From the NCBI GenBank assembly GCA_031308135.1, contig JAHLJT010008756.1, positions 68,504,172 to 68,568,171 of the forward strand: a DNA stretch of 64,000 bases, in the 5' to 3' direction. The notes under the pieces were generated by a model, which saw only the letters and a program-made list of their open reading frames with translations, had not been told where the DNA came from and ran no database searches. This stretch comes from Acheta domesticus. Lineage: Eukaryota; Arthropoda; Insecta; Orthoptera; Gryllidae. This document shows, piece by piece, positions 44,859 through 55,885 of the stretch. The position numbers and the translations under genes are program-made. Numbering within the stretch: position 1 is the first letter of the stretch; every line of letters starts with the position of its first letter.

Positions 44859-46508
44859 CCCATTATTGCCCATTGCCCCATTAATAAAAGTATTTATATT
44901 TTTGTTGTGAATAGTAATTTCTGAGAGCTTTCATTTTTAAATTTAAGAGTTGGCATTGTTGATTAGTCCAACGACATGTTTCGTCTGATGGTCATTTAAC
45001 TGCCAGATGTAGCGTTGAGCTTCTGTGGAATTTTCTGTCATTAGGTCGCGCTCTGAGTGGTGCGTTATTTCTGTATTCTATTGTGTATTTTATTGAATCT
45101 TACCTATATCAATATTATTCTAAAATATGCTTTTCACGAATATTAACCTTATTTTTACGACATAAATATCCATATTTTGTACGCTAAGAATTTAATATAG
45201 ATGCCCCATTAATGGGGCAATGAACACGAGTGGGGAGGGTATCGTTATGATCTTATTTTCTGCATTTAGGTTGACTGTTAATCAAATTGCGAACTTATTA
45301 GAAGCAGATGAGCAGTTAATAGAAACTGATATATACATTGAACCTCCTGAAAATGCTGATCAAAGCGAAGGTGATACCGACGATGAAGACTACCCTTCAG
45401 GTGACATAAATCATCTCTCTGGAAATCAGCTGAGAGGAACCGCCTCTTGGACTGCGGAAAGAATAAATGATCAAGGAATAACTAAAGAAAGATTTAGCCA
45501 TGCAGACCCAGGTGAAGTAATACATTTAGAAAGTTCCGAAAATATTTGTGTTCGTTCAGATAATCCAAAACGCGGAAAACCGTCTTCAGTTGAATTCAAT
45601 TGGAGGAAAACTGATATTCCTCGTCATCACGAGTGTGTCTGGTAACGTCTTCCTTATTCAGAGAATAATTCTGCTTGTAAGATTTTTGAACAATTTATCA
45701 ATGATGAAATAATAACATTTGTTACAAATTCTACCAATAACTATGCAAAAGAAAAGGAAAACAAAAATGTCAATTTTATTGATAATGATCAAAATGTCAA
45801 AATATTGCTGCCTACAGAATTCATATTCGGAATACAAAATTGGTACTGGGCTCTGTATAACTTCTTACTGAACGTCACGGCAAGTGTACAGAAGAAGTGT
45901 ACAATAACGCATGGCAAGTATAAATGTCGCCTAAAGAGAAGGGAAATTATATTGATTTACTTGCATTTACTCCACAGATCGTGGAGACATACCTCGCAAA
46001 ATACACTGAAATTCGTCCTCGGCAAGAAAGAACTCCACAGTCATGCAAGAAGAGGGTGCGAATTGATGTGCATTTGAATAGGATAAACCACTATCTTATT
46101 AAAAATGAAACACAGATACGGTGCGCAAATTCTCACAAAAATATATTTAAAAAATGCATGAAGTGCAATATTGAATGTCACGTGAATTGCTTCCAAACGT
46201 TCCATACAGAATAGCACATTAGTTTATTTTTATTTTTCTTAAAATATATTTTATTGTACTATCTCTAATTCTATATAATCAGACTTTTCATTTTAATAAC
46301 ATTTATATAGCATTTTCTATTACTTTTTCAAAATAAAAATACCTTTCCCATCCATGCCCATTGCCCCATTAATGGGGCGTCAAAATTCTGAAAAATGAAC
46401 ACCGTAACTTTTCCAAATTTTCATGTAATGTCATTTTTAGAACAATAATATTTACATATTAAAACATTAAAGAAAAATTTCAAGAAAAAAAACATGGCCA
46501 TTAATAGG
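44859..46508 (+). mobile_element. Internally deleted piggyBac-type transposon, 1.65 kb
   Basis: It is flanked on both sides by TTAA (44855-44858 and 46509-46512), the obligatory piggyBac target. Imperfect terminal inverted repeats are CCCATTATTGCCCAT (left) and the complement of ATGGCCATTAATAGG (right). Subterminal copies of the perfect palindrome GCCCCATTAATGGGGC lie at 45203-45218 and 46363-46378, with a partial copy (GCCCCATTAAT) near 44876. The uninterrupted site is preserved in copy 1 near 12610. Confidence 0.88.
45220..46214 (+). pseudogene. piggyBac transposase remnant, catalytic core deleted
   Basis: The N-terminal part (from the ATG at 45220) has the acidic region usual for piggyBac proteins: DIYIEPPENADQSEGDTDDE followed by NHLSGNQLR. 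After the stop at 45643 another frame continues with the start of the transposase domain (ACKIFEQFINDEIITFVTNS, then TNNYAKEKE, and FGIQNWYWAL). It then jumps to the C-terminal end (from about 45924): YIDLLAFTPQIVETYLAK, then RVRIDVHLNRINHYLI. The Cys/His zinc-binding tail follows (RCANSHKNIFKKCMKCNIEC, then HVNCFQTFH). The DDE/D catalytic middle is missing and the pieces lie in different frames, so the element is non-autonomous. Confidence 0.85.
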
Positions 46509-46512
46509 TTAA

Positions 46513-47360
46513 ACGTGTATTTTACTGGAACGCAAGACACTCTGGCATATTCGGGGAAATTGTTCCTTCCTTGTGTCTCGATTGCTCCATAGCACACTGT
46601 ACATCATTTCGTCGACTTTTCATGATAGCATAAAGACTTGCAGTTATCAACGGCGTGTCGCCGGTTTCTCCAAAATGGTTAATTTGTTTTGTGCACATAG
46701 TTCTAAATTCACTGAATAACATGACATCAATGCAACTACAATTTATTCTTCTGTTTTTTTTTAGAATTAAACAGATATCATTTAAAATGCCTCTCCCGTC
46801 ATTGATTTACATTACGGGTATTTCGTATCTATTATTGTCTTTGTGAGAGAGTGCTTCAAATTATTTCCCTCGAATTTTGTTGACTACTCCAGAGTATTGG
46901 ATGAAAATGAGACTCAAAGTACGCAGTCTGAGAGACGCTGAATTGACAATTTCTTAAAAACGCCTAAAATTTTTTAATGCAATTTGGCATATCAGTCAAG
47001 ATCATACCCTTATGTAATACTCTTGAATTCATATTTCAGTTTTACTATTAAATGTCCAAACGATTGGAGACACATGAGAATGTGTGTTTTAGGAGCTAAT
47101 AGGTGGCAGCTGAGAAGAATGAGGGTCACAATAGAAGAGATAGTCCAGACTGAATTGGTAACTACACTAACTTGTACAAAAATGTATGTACTATTTTTGT
47201 AGCACCATTAATCTTATTTCAATTATTACATTATGGATTTAATATAAACAGATTTTGTTTGTCTCCGATTATTGCCCCTCTCAAGATATTCTTGATTAAA
47301 CACTATTGTACTAAAATATTCACATGAAATTTCATAAGGAAATACGACGTTTTGGAATCC
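46513..47360 (+). other. 5' flank of IR-E, paralogue of 12610-13430
   Basis: Non-coding flank resuming the segmental duplication after the piggyBac element. No gene is seen; ORFs of 63-72 codons are not conserved in copy 1. Confidence 0.55.
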
Positions 47361-47366
47361 TAGTAA

Positions 47367-47640
47367 TACACGCAATAAGAGCCGTTATCCCTAAAAATCA
47401 GTAAATTGGGAAAAAGCGTGTTAAATTTTCATCATAAATAAATACAGCAAAAAAACTGTTTACAATGTACATTGCTTCCAACAAAAGCGCGGTTCGGGGC
47501 ATTATACAATAGAAATATCAAATAGTCAATGTAGGTTTTCACATCGAGGAATTACATATTATTATCCTGATAGGACTTTTGAATTGCTGGGTTCTGACAA
47601 ACCGTATAGAAATGATTCCGAGGAGTCTCACAATATTTTA
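47367..47640 (+). pseudogene. Relic duplicate of the IR promoter and 5' coding end
   Basis: A degraded copy of the upstream motif (TACACGCAATAAGAGCCGT, 47367-47385) is followed about 130 bp later by a decayed copy of the first ~50 IR-E codons (about 47495-47620). Shared pieces include CATTATACAAT..GAATATCA, TCCTGATAGGA.TTT, GGGTTC and AGAA.TGATTCC. Frameshifts and stops prevent translation. It is a tandem partial duplication in front of the live gene, also traceable in copy 1. Confidence 0.6.
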
Positions 47641-47652
47641 GCCTTCTACTAC

Positions 47653-47670
47653 TACACGCAATAAAGTCGT
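47653..47670 (+). promoter_or_regulatory. Conserved 18-bp upstream motif of IR-E
   Basis: TACACGCAATAAAGTCGT, identical to the copies upstream of IR-A and IR-D, 178 bp before the chosen start codon. Confidence 0.45.
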
Positions 47671-47848
47671 TAACTGTATAATTCAGAAAATTGAGGAGAT
47701 AGAAAATTCAGATTCAAAGAATGAGCGTGATAAATTTTCCTGCCGGAAATAAATGCAGTAATCTAGCAGTTTGAAGTAGGTGAGAACGTACACTGCTTTC
47801 TACAGATTTGCGGTCCTGGCCATTATACAATTGGAATATCATGTAATG

Positions 47849-49246
47849 ATGGTACAATATCATATCGTGAAACTGCATTTGTGGATCCTGATAGGATTTT
47901 GGAATGGTTGGGTTCGCGCAACTCGTTTAGAACTTATTCCTCATAATCCAAATAAATCCTTAGAAAGAACCAATGAATTATCAGCACACAAACATCTAAT
48001 GACAGATGGATTCAGAGGACATAATCTCACCGTGACTTTCCTAGACGGTATGCCGGAGTATTCGTGGAAGGACAGAGAGGGAAAGATAATCTACGGTGGG
48101 CCAGTGTTTAACTTTCTACAAACCCTGAAAGACAAGACAGTGTTCAATATTCATGAGAAACCTGTACCGAATTTTGTTATTCTGATGAAAATGCTTAGTA
48201 CAGGCGAGGCCGATGTTTCTGTGACCACGTTATATTACACCGCCGAGAGACTGAAGCATTTTGATTACACATCAACTGTGGCTACAGGGCCTTTCTGCAT
48301 GGTGATGAGACGAGCTCCGTTTTTCTCATTTGGAAGGGTTCTTCTCTCACCGTATCAGTCTGCTACATGGGCCGCCTTGTTGCTGTCCTTGATTGCTTTG
48401 GTAGGAACATGGCATGTTGTGCAAGGCTTTTACCACGTGCAGGTCAAGAACATCAAGAATTGGTCATGTGTCAGTGTGTCGCTCGCATTCTTAGACATGA
48501 TTCAAGTGGTACTGTGTGGTTCCTGTACGCGTATGGCGCAAACAAATGCGCAAAAAGTAGCGTTGTCCGCCGTTCTGTTGTTTGCTGTCGTGGTGAGCAA
48601 CGCGTACTCTGGCCAGCTCTTAGGACTGCTCGCTAATCCACCGCGGCACAAAGATCCCCAAACATTGCAGGAGGCCGCTGGTTTCCTGGAAACAGTGTAC
48701 CTTCCCCAAATGCTCAAGGCGCTTGCTGTATCTGCAAATGAAGATGGTTCATTAAACGAATTTATAAGTAAAACTAAGCTAATAAATTATGGGTTCGAAC
48801 TTAGTATATTTCGTAGAATGGCGAAGGGCGGAAAAGAAAGTTTATTTTACAATAAGAAATACATTGATACTGTAACTCATTACAAAGAATTGATGAACAA
48901 TGGTGATCGGACATTGCATATCGTCCGCGACTGCTTCTTAGCACCCGGTCACCAAAGCTTCCTGATTCGAAGAAAATCCACCTTTTACACTGCGTTAAAT
49001 AAGGTGACTTTGTTAGCTACAGAAGGTGGTTTGTTCGATCATTGGTCTCGATTGAATCGCCATCACATGGATGTGAATGGTGTCACTGTTCCTGAAAATT
49101 TCTTTCTGAGCTACCCTCATTCGCTGACCCTCGAGCAACTCAGTGGTTCTTTTGCAGTGATAAGTACTGCCTGGGTAGTAGCTCTTGTGATCTTTGTGAT
49201 GGAACTAATATTGACGAGGTTTTACAGAAGGCGGAAACCTATATGA
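47849..49246 (+). CDS. Divergent ionotropic receptor IR-E, intact, 465 aa
   Basis: Paralogue of IR-D with the same architecture. Residue numbers here count from an in-frame upstream ATG at 47780 (488 aa). S1 runs from DGFRGHN (about 76), M1 about 194-214 (ATWAALLLSLIALVGTWHVV), pore region about 230-250, M3 about 260-284 (FAVVVSNAYSGQLLGLL), S2 to about 450 and M4 about 455-476, ending RRRKPI. The S1 T-x-x-R pair is T154/R157. I chose 47849 because MVQYHIVKLHLWIL aligns with the N-terminus of IR-A and IR-D; 47780 would add 23 residues. The frame is open and apparently intronless. It forms a divergent pair with IR-D, and an inverted duplicate (IR-F) lies at the right edge. The likely role is dendritic-membrane chemoreception with a co-receptor, inferred from the family. 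Confidence 0.9.
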   Translation: MVQYHIVKLHLWILIGFWNGWVRATRLELIPHNPNKSLERTNELSAHKHLMTDGFRGHNLTVTFLDGMPEYSWKDREGKIIYGGPVFNFLQTLKDKTVFNIHEKPVPNFVILMKMLSTGEADVSVTTLYYTAERLKHFDYTSTVATGPFCMVMRRAPFFSFGRVLLSPYQSATWAALLLSLIALVGTWHVVQGFYHVQVKNIKNWSCVSVSLAFLDMIQVVLCGSCTRMAQTNAQKVALSAVLLFAVVVSNAYSGQLLGLLANPPRHKDPQTLQEAAGFLETVYLPQMLKALAVSANEDGSLNEFISKTKLINYGFELSIFRRMAKGGKESLFYNKKYIDTVTHYKELMNNGDRTLHIVRDCFLAPGHQSFLIRRKSTFYTALNKVTLLATEGGLFDHWSRLNRHHMDVNGVTVPENFFLSYPHSLTLEQLSGSFAVISTAWVVALVIFVMELILTRFYRRRKPI

Positions 49247-51477
49247 TCGTTTCGTTTCTTGTAATTGAATTTTTTTCATGCGGCTTTGTAAATTTGGTTT
49301 TAATACCCGGCGCCAGTTCCGCCGCCATTGGCCTGAGCGTAGCTTCGTGGTCCATGGCTTGGTTGGGGTTTTCCATACACTGCCTTATCTCCTAACACAA
49401 TAACCATTTTTTCTTCGTCCTCCACCGGTCCAATAGTAGTAGTAAGGGCGAGTATTACTGCCATCGAAGAGATGGAGCACGCACGTGAATGTGTCTAGAT
49501 GGAGTATTTCATAACCACCCTTTTCAACCAACATTCGCACTAGGAAAAAACACTCATCCGCTCCTGAACCGCATACCATCAAGATTTCCCAAAGATAAAT
49601 TCCGCCCGCCATAAATCCAACTGTACCCCCATATCATAAGCCTGATATAACATACATTTAACCAGCACCCAGCAAAAGTTTCTAAAATGCCCACCGCGAT
49701 TTCCCATTGAGTAGCCCAGTGGGGTCATCCTCCTTCTTATTTATACTTTGTATTATATTGTGCATATATTTTGTATTATACTAATCAGTTCTGTAAAGCA
49801 GCTAAGTGCTCTGTACCAGAAAAAGATTCAATAAAAAAAAGATGAAGTATTTTACTAGATGTTGCGTCATTTCTACCTCCTACCTCTATACCAACTCTAA
49901 TATTGGTGGTATAGATACAATGTTGCGCTCCATATTTGAAGACGATCATTTCTCATCATTTTAACTCGCCCTAATTCACCCAAATTTGCAGTCATTGGGG
50001 AATTTTTTGTTATCCTCAATATGCTTTTCACCCAAATGAAATACATAAGCGCGTTTTGCAATGTTAGATGTTGATTTAGCCGATATTTCTTTAGGCTTGT
50101 TTTTAGCTATTAGCATTATATTATGAGATGTATCTTAATACCCTTGAATAAATATTGAATAATAACTTACTACACTTATAACGCCACTAAAATATAATTT
50201 AACATCCTTCCAGGAATAACTGATAAATAGTAATTTATTTTATACTTGCCCTGCTTTGCTCATACCCAATCACAACCATGTTAATATGTTCTTGACAAAT
50301 TCTAGTATCCTGGGCCCGAACATTTAGTTTGTTAACTCCCAATATTGCTGAATTGTGAAGAGCATATGTTCATGACGAACGTTGTCGTTCATACGAAGCG
50401 GCAAATTGCTAGAGATTTATTACTTGTCGAATATATTAGAATTTCATACATTGGATAATCAGCGTAGTATTCATGACAAGAATATAACATTAATTGCAAT
50501 ATATAACATGATAATAAACGCGTTTATGTGTGTTACATGGTAACAAAAGAATTTATATTAATGTGGCTGCCAAAAAACTGTTTAAATTGCCTTATTTTTT
50601 TTCAGGCCAGAAAATGAATACTAATGTATGATATCTTACTGCAATATCTTCTCGTGCTCTTAATTTTCTCATATGATTCCGTTTTGCGATGATTCTAATT
50701 TATTTATTTATTTTAATTTCTTTTGGATTGCTGTGAAAATTCTTGGTCGTAAGCGATCAATTTTTTTTTATTATTATTTTCTGTCTGCTCGATTTTACAA
50801 GTTTTACAGGGGTTTTAAAAATTTTAAAAAATGGCTTGTTAGAGTTGATCACTCGCACGTTAATTGTCCCTTATTGCGAGGGCAGAGTGAGTATTATAAT
50901 TTATGATTATTGACAGAATGTGTTTATATTTGAATATTGTGAAGGTGTGGAAAAGAAGTAGTGTGTTGGTTGTGTGTCGTTGTTTGAAATGAGTATCTAT
51001 GGAGATCTGAATCGGTCTTTGGGGAATCGGGCTTTAATTCTGTGTGGAAATGTGTATGACTGGCTAATATTAAAAGTAGTTTTATGTGGGAAATATTAAA
51101 GTAATTTGAAAAAGTTTGGTTCTGTAATTTTATCAAATGTGTCCTATTTTTTTCCTAAAATATTTTCTAAATTTAGTTCATGATGTAATTGATTATTTGG
51201 CATGAACCATAGTATGAACCATTGGCTTGTAGTGCTTTACGGATAAATTTAATTCAAAATTAAAATCAAAATCTATTTTACTATTTTACATAATAAGATT
51301 GACTTTCTTGTATACAATGCAACATTTCTTAATATTCTATTTAACTATAATTACATACGATATTACTAGGATGTGAATTTATTTTTTGTAACAAGAAAGG
51401 AACTATTATATAAATTTATATAATTTTGAGTCACATAGGAATTTAATATTTTTTCACACCCTGAAGTAGAATTTAAT
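49247..51477 (+). other. 3' flank of IR-E (inside the left arm)
   Basis: Non-coding sequence paralogous to 14844-17160, minus the mariner, SINE and (AT)n insertions present there. A candidate polyadenylation signal AATAAA lies near 49829, but it is 580 bp from the stop. ORFs of 70-77 codons are mirrored in the other arm only because the arms are identical. Confidence 0.5.
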
Positions 51478-52270
51478 AAATAAATGAATAAATAAATAAA
51501 TGTCTTTATTGGTGTCAAGGCCAAGGCCATTTAGCCTGCTCTTCCCCCTGACCACTTCCAAAAAATTGTTTTACAATTTATTTTATGATAAAGAGGAGAT
51601 CATTCAATGAGAAATACGTACGCAATTTAGATGAAGGGTTTCTCACATGGGAAGCAGGAGTGAAAGCGAGGGAGGAACATGGTGATAGAACAGGAAACGC
51701 ACTCACAACATTTTAAGTTTATTAATTTTAGGGAAGTATTAAAAATTAATCACAAATATATCAGATTGAAACACTTCGAGATTTTACTTAAATTTAGAGG
51801 TATTATTTTTGACTCGTAAGTTAGGTACAGAAGAAAATTAGAAGGAACTTGTTTAAAATAATGACATGTTAATAAGTACTACTAATTGTTTGAGAGAGCG
51901 TTTGAAGAAGCTAAAATTGCGTACGTATTTTCTAATTACCCGTAAAAAACAGAAAGGGAGGAAAACTCGTCAGCATACAAAGGAAAAAAATCAAGTAAAG
52001 AGTTCAAGTATTGAAAGAAAGAGAAAACAAATCTATTCTGTTATTAAATTAGGTAAATAAAAAAAGAAGAATAAAGAAATCATGAACGCGGATACGATCG
52101 ATTTAAATCTAGGAAAAGTTTAGAATTTAAATTATTCCCCAAACTAAAAAAGTGCAAATTTTAAAAATCTATGAAATGTTTACCAATTGGAATATTCCCA
52201 AGACTTGAAAACCTGACCCAACATCTTTCACCCGTAAAACAACGATGTATGCTACATTTATTCCTGGGAC
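51478..52270 (-). repeat. Repeat with (AAAT)n end (mirrored at 60313-61085)
   Basis: Related to 28136-29060. On the minus strand it ends with CAATAAAGACATTTATTTAT, retroposon-like. The insertion breaks the IR-E flank exactly where copy 1 stays continuous (17180). Confidence 0.55.
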
Positions 52271-53293
52271 TGCAAACAAAAGGACCATCCCGGCAGCATA
52301 TAAGCAAACTGCACGTGTATTCGGCATCGGGCTTCCCTGATTGGCTAGCGGGCGAGAAGCGCGAAACCGCGCGAAATTCGTATCTCTCGCTACGGAGGCA
52401 GCGAGCGGATGTGCACATGGACTCGACTACTGTAGGCAAAACGGTCGACTCTGCGTTTTCAGGCGTTTTTCTCTGACAGCAGTTATATTAGTCTTTACCA
52501 CTATGGGAACTATCTTAACAATCCAAAGTGTTTTTTTTCAGTAGATGCCTGTTTGGTTTTATGTTTACGAATATTTTGGTTTTATGTGAATAAATGCGAA
52601 CCACGAAACTAAATATTTCTTTGCATGCGAATTACAGCCACCAAGTTTTAAAGCATACTGAAGAAGAAACTGTCATAAGAAGTGCAATATGTTCAATTGA
52701 ATACATTAACAATTGGTAGAGAAATACGCGAAGATCACCCAAACGAAATGGAATGTCAGAACATCAAAATCTTCATAAAAACGATTTGTTTGTTCGTAAG
52801 TTGACAGAAATACATCTTATGTTTTTATTTTATTATAGAGATAGTAAACATTGTCCTTTTACTAATGCCATTATATTAAATACAGAAAAGTACCGTCGTA
52901 GGGGCGAAAAATATAAGACTTTCTAAAAATGCTGGCTGTCCAGCTACTTGTCTGTGAAAATAAAACGTAACACTGCAGACACAAGAAGAAAAGACTCCTT
53001 TATTAAGGTACGTAGGGTTTTTAATTAGTAAATTTATATTGCTTTTAAATTTGTTTACAGACGTCTTGATGCAGCTTCAAAACAAAACTTTATCACACAT
53101 AGTATTAGTGAAGACATGAACATTAATTTTGAGTAATAATAGTTGTTCTAAAACGGATGTCCGCGATTCTCCAAGGAACTATGAAAGAATCAATTGATTA
53201 AAAATTCAGACTATTTGTGATTGTCGTTATTTGCATCGTCCCCTAGAGGAATTCAATTTAGTTTTTCTGAAACTTGGTTTGGTAGTTTATATT
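52271..53293. other. Arm sequence with a CCAAT/TATA-like segment
   Basis: On the minus strand, CCCGCTAGCCAATCAGGGAA and GTGCAGTTTGCTTATATGC (about 52300-52365) resemble a promoter with a CCAAT box and a TATA-like element. The same block recurs at 60190-60275 (mirror) and, as an independent copy, at 57332-57425. Short ORFs here are not called. Confidence 0.4.
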
Positions 53294-53510
53294 TGCGTTT
53301 TTATTTCTTGGCGCGTGAGAGCCTGTCTTCAGGATGGAATATCTCACGTTATTTCTCGTCTTTCTCGGTCGTGCCACTAGATGTCGCATGATGGCGACCG
53401 TATTGAGCAGTGCTGGCGACATCTAGGGACACGACCGAGAAAGACGCGAAATGCCGTGAGATATTTCATCGTGAAGACAGGCCCACACGCGCCAAGAAAT
53501 AAAAACCCAA
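53294..53510. mobile_element. Foldback MITE, ~217 bp (mirrored at 59054-59270)
   Basis: Nearly the whole element is one inverted repeat. GTTTTTATTTCTTGGCGCG at the left pairs with CGCGCCAAGAAATAAAAAC at the right, and the pairing continues through CTTTCTCGGTCGTG.C and CTAGATGTCGC to a loop near 53395-53415. Scraps of the same element occur at 13639-13670 and 30215-30260. No coding capacity. Confidence 0.85.
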
Positions 53511-54957
53511 GTGCAGGCACACAGCATTCTCGAAATCAAACCGCATGTGCGAACAGATTTAGGACAACTGTATTCGTAGAAAAATCCCCCACGTTGTGAC
53601 GCGTAATCAGGCGTTTCAGATTGCAAACATCCGGTGATCAACTAACTCTTGGAGCTCATCAAAGAATGAAACTGAGCTCGACTGACCATTTATAAATCCC
53701 CAACACCATTCCTGATGTTTCTTCAGTGCAGTGCAAGAAAATTGAGTTTACAATAATTTATCTTTCTTCTGCTTAGCAAACTAAACATTATAAGAAGTAT
53801 AAAATTGACGTACACAAATAAGAATATTAATAAACAAATTTTCCTTTCAAAAATCCTACTTGGCAATTATGGAATAAATACGAGTAATTAAGTTAAAAAT
53901 CATAAGTAAATACCCAAAAATTAGTAGAAATCAATAAAGATGAAAAAAATTCTTAAACATAAATTTAATGTACCTATTAATTAAATAATTAATAATGTAA
54001 AATTAACATTTTAATAATGCACTATCTATGGCTTCTTATAAAGTATAATAAAATCTTGAGAACGCTGTTGATTATTGTAATTTATAATCTGTAATACCAC
54101 TAATTTTAATGTTAAAAATTAAACATAAGCTTAATAACCAATTAAATAACTTCTTTCTCAGAAAAGATAAGTTATAACAATGAAGAAAATTCGTAACCAC
54201 AATGTAAGAACTGGTGAAATAGCGGTTCCTGCCTACTGATAAAGCTACAAGGGAAGCATTCCTTCAATATTTTAAAATGGGAATGTGTATTATCATACAA
54301 ATATCGCTAGACCCTTCTTGAATATATTGAAGATATTTGTGAAGACGATTATGCCAGTGGTTGTAGAAATCCAACAGAAATAACTGTGCGCTACTGGCAT
54401 GATCATACCGAGGGCGTAGGTCAGGTCAAAGTGAAGTTTCATAGTTAGTCATTGTGTATCATATTCAAATTATTGTCGTTTTTGCGTTTTTTTTTTTGTT
54501 TTTGGTCGTGTTCACTATGTAATGTAATTAATTCATTTCAATAGAATGAAAAACATGATAAATCGATTATAGTTGCCTCTTTTCATGTATATGTGCAGAT
54601 TTTAAAGATTTCAGGCACTAAAACTATTATAAAATATGCCCTCAATAAATGGGTTCAAATTCATTTGACTGCAATAGAAAAATGTAAAAAAATGAGGTGG
54701 CAAAACCACTGAGAAATCTGAAAACCTACAACCCTTTCGATTACAATTTATTTATCCTCCTGAAATAAATCAAATTACCTTCAATAAAATTACAATATAC
54801 CAGAATAATATAAAAATGTTTACAAAATGTGAAATGCAGTAGATATTTTAATAAAATTTTCAGTTTGCAACCTATGATAATTTTAATTTAATTTTGTTCA
54901 TAATTGGAAATAAAAATGAGTAACTTTTGGTTTCTATCAACTCCTTCAGCCTTCTTT
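53511..54957. other. Inner arm and junction, no gene recognised
   Basis: AT-rich sequence with no recognisable gene. The mirror similarity ends at about 54650. The 3' end (54944-54957) is the left target-site duplication of the LINE insertion. Confidence 0.45.
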
Positions 54958-55240
54958 TTTTTTTAATTTGTTTATTTTAAGTCGCATCAACTGCTATGGT
55001 TATTAGCGACTACCAATTTGTACAATACATAATATTTTCTTTAGTTATAAAAACAATGATAATTGATGATACACAATGACAAAGATAATAACACAATGAA
55101 ACAATACTCTCACAATGACAATGATAAATAAACAGGAAATAATAAACAGAAACAATAAACAGAAACAGAAACAACAAACAATAAATAAACAGAAAAATTA
55201 TACAGAAAAATTTAACAGTTTTGAATCATATTTAAAAGGA

Positions 55241-55885
55241 TTATATGTCATTTAGGAAATTACAAGATTTACAGAAATGTAGTATTTTTTTTTGATAATC
55301 CTCGGATGTTAGGATTAGTTCTTCATCATGTTCATCAATATTCTGCTCGCGTCTGTTGTCCTGAAATAGATTACAGTAGTATAGCAAATGATGGATGTTG
55401 AGAGAGGTATTGCAGGGCACACAGATGGGAGGGGGATCTCTGGTTAGAAGATGCTTGTGACTAAAATTACAATGACCTGTTCTTATTCGTGATAAGATCA
55501 CCTGTTCTTGCTTAGAAAAGTCTTTGGAGGTTTTCAAGGAGTAAAAATTTCGAATTTTTTTGTGCAAATTGCTAGACTTGAATGTTCTCCAGTAGTTGTC
55601 CCATATCTTCTGCATTTTCTTTATGGAGTGTGACCACAGATCAGTCCATATGTGGGAAGTTGCTAAAACTCTTCCGATTTCTGGAGTTGTCATTTCTTCC
55701 TCAACGCTTATTATGTCATCTTCAGGTATCTCTTTGTAATTTGGGAGCCAGGTCATTACTAGAGTCTTGTTGGATTGCATGCCATAGTACAGTTCATGAA
55801 TGTTGTCTATCATTGTTGCACTCGAGACACCATTGCATATTTTATTGATTGCTTCAATAGATGTGGAAAAGACGACAATTTTTTT
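55241..55885 (-). pseudogene. LINE RNase H end and C-terminal Cys/His domain
   Basis: This continues the previous frame after a homopolymer frameshift: KKIVVFSTSIEAINKICNG aligns with the SDS..A motif but has Thr for the catalytic Asp. TWLPNYKEIPEDD stands where WVPxHxGIxGNE is expected. The C-terminal domain follows: VILSRIRTGHCNFSHKHLL, then PPPICVPCNTSLNIHHLLYY, then CNLFQDNRR. It matches the tail of the LINE at 26590-26740. Confidence 0.85.

Larger units (their letters stand above)
48563..54650 (+). repeat. Left arm of >6-kb inverted repeat
   Basis: The reverse complement of this arm is 57917-64000. Paired positions sum to 112563 at the outer part and 112567 at the inner end, so only a few 1-3-bp indels separate the arms (one is a T-run, 11 against 8 bases, near 54487/58070). 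Single-base differences exist, for example near 50599. The arm must extend further left, because the right arm is cut by the window edge. Confidence 0.92.

Noticed and set aside
52161..53641. Pairs of mirrored ORFs (92, 101 and 72 codons) in both arms
   Set aside because: Conservation comes from the near-identical arms; two of them lie entirely inside the foldback MITE, whose two strands both read open by symmetry.
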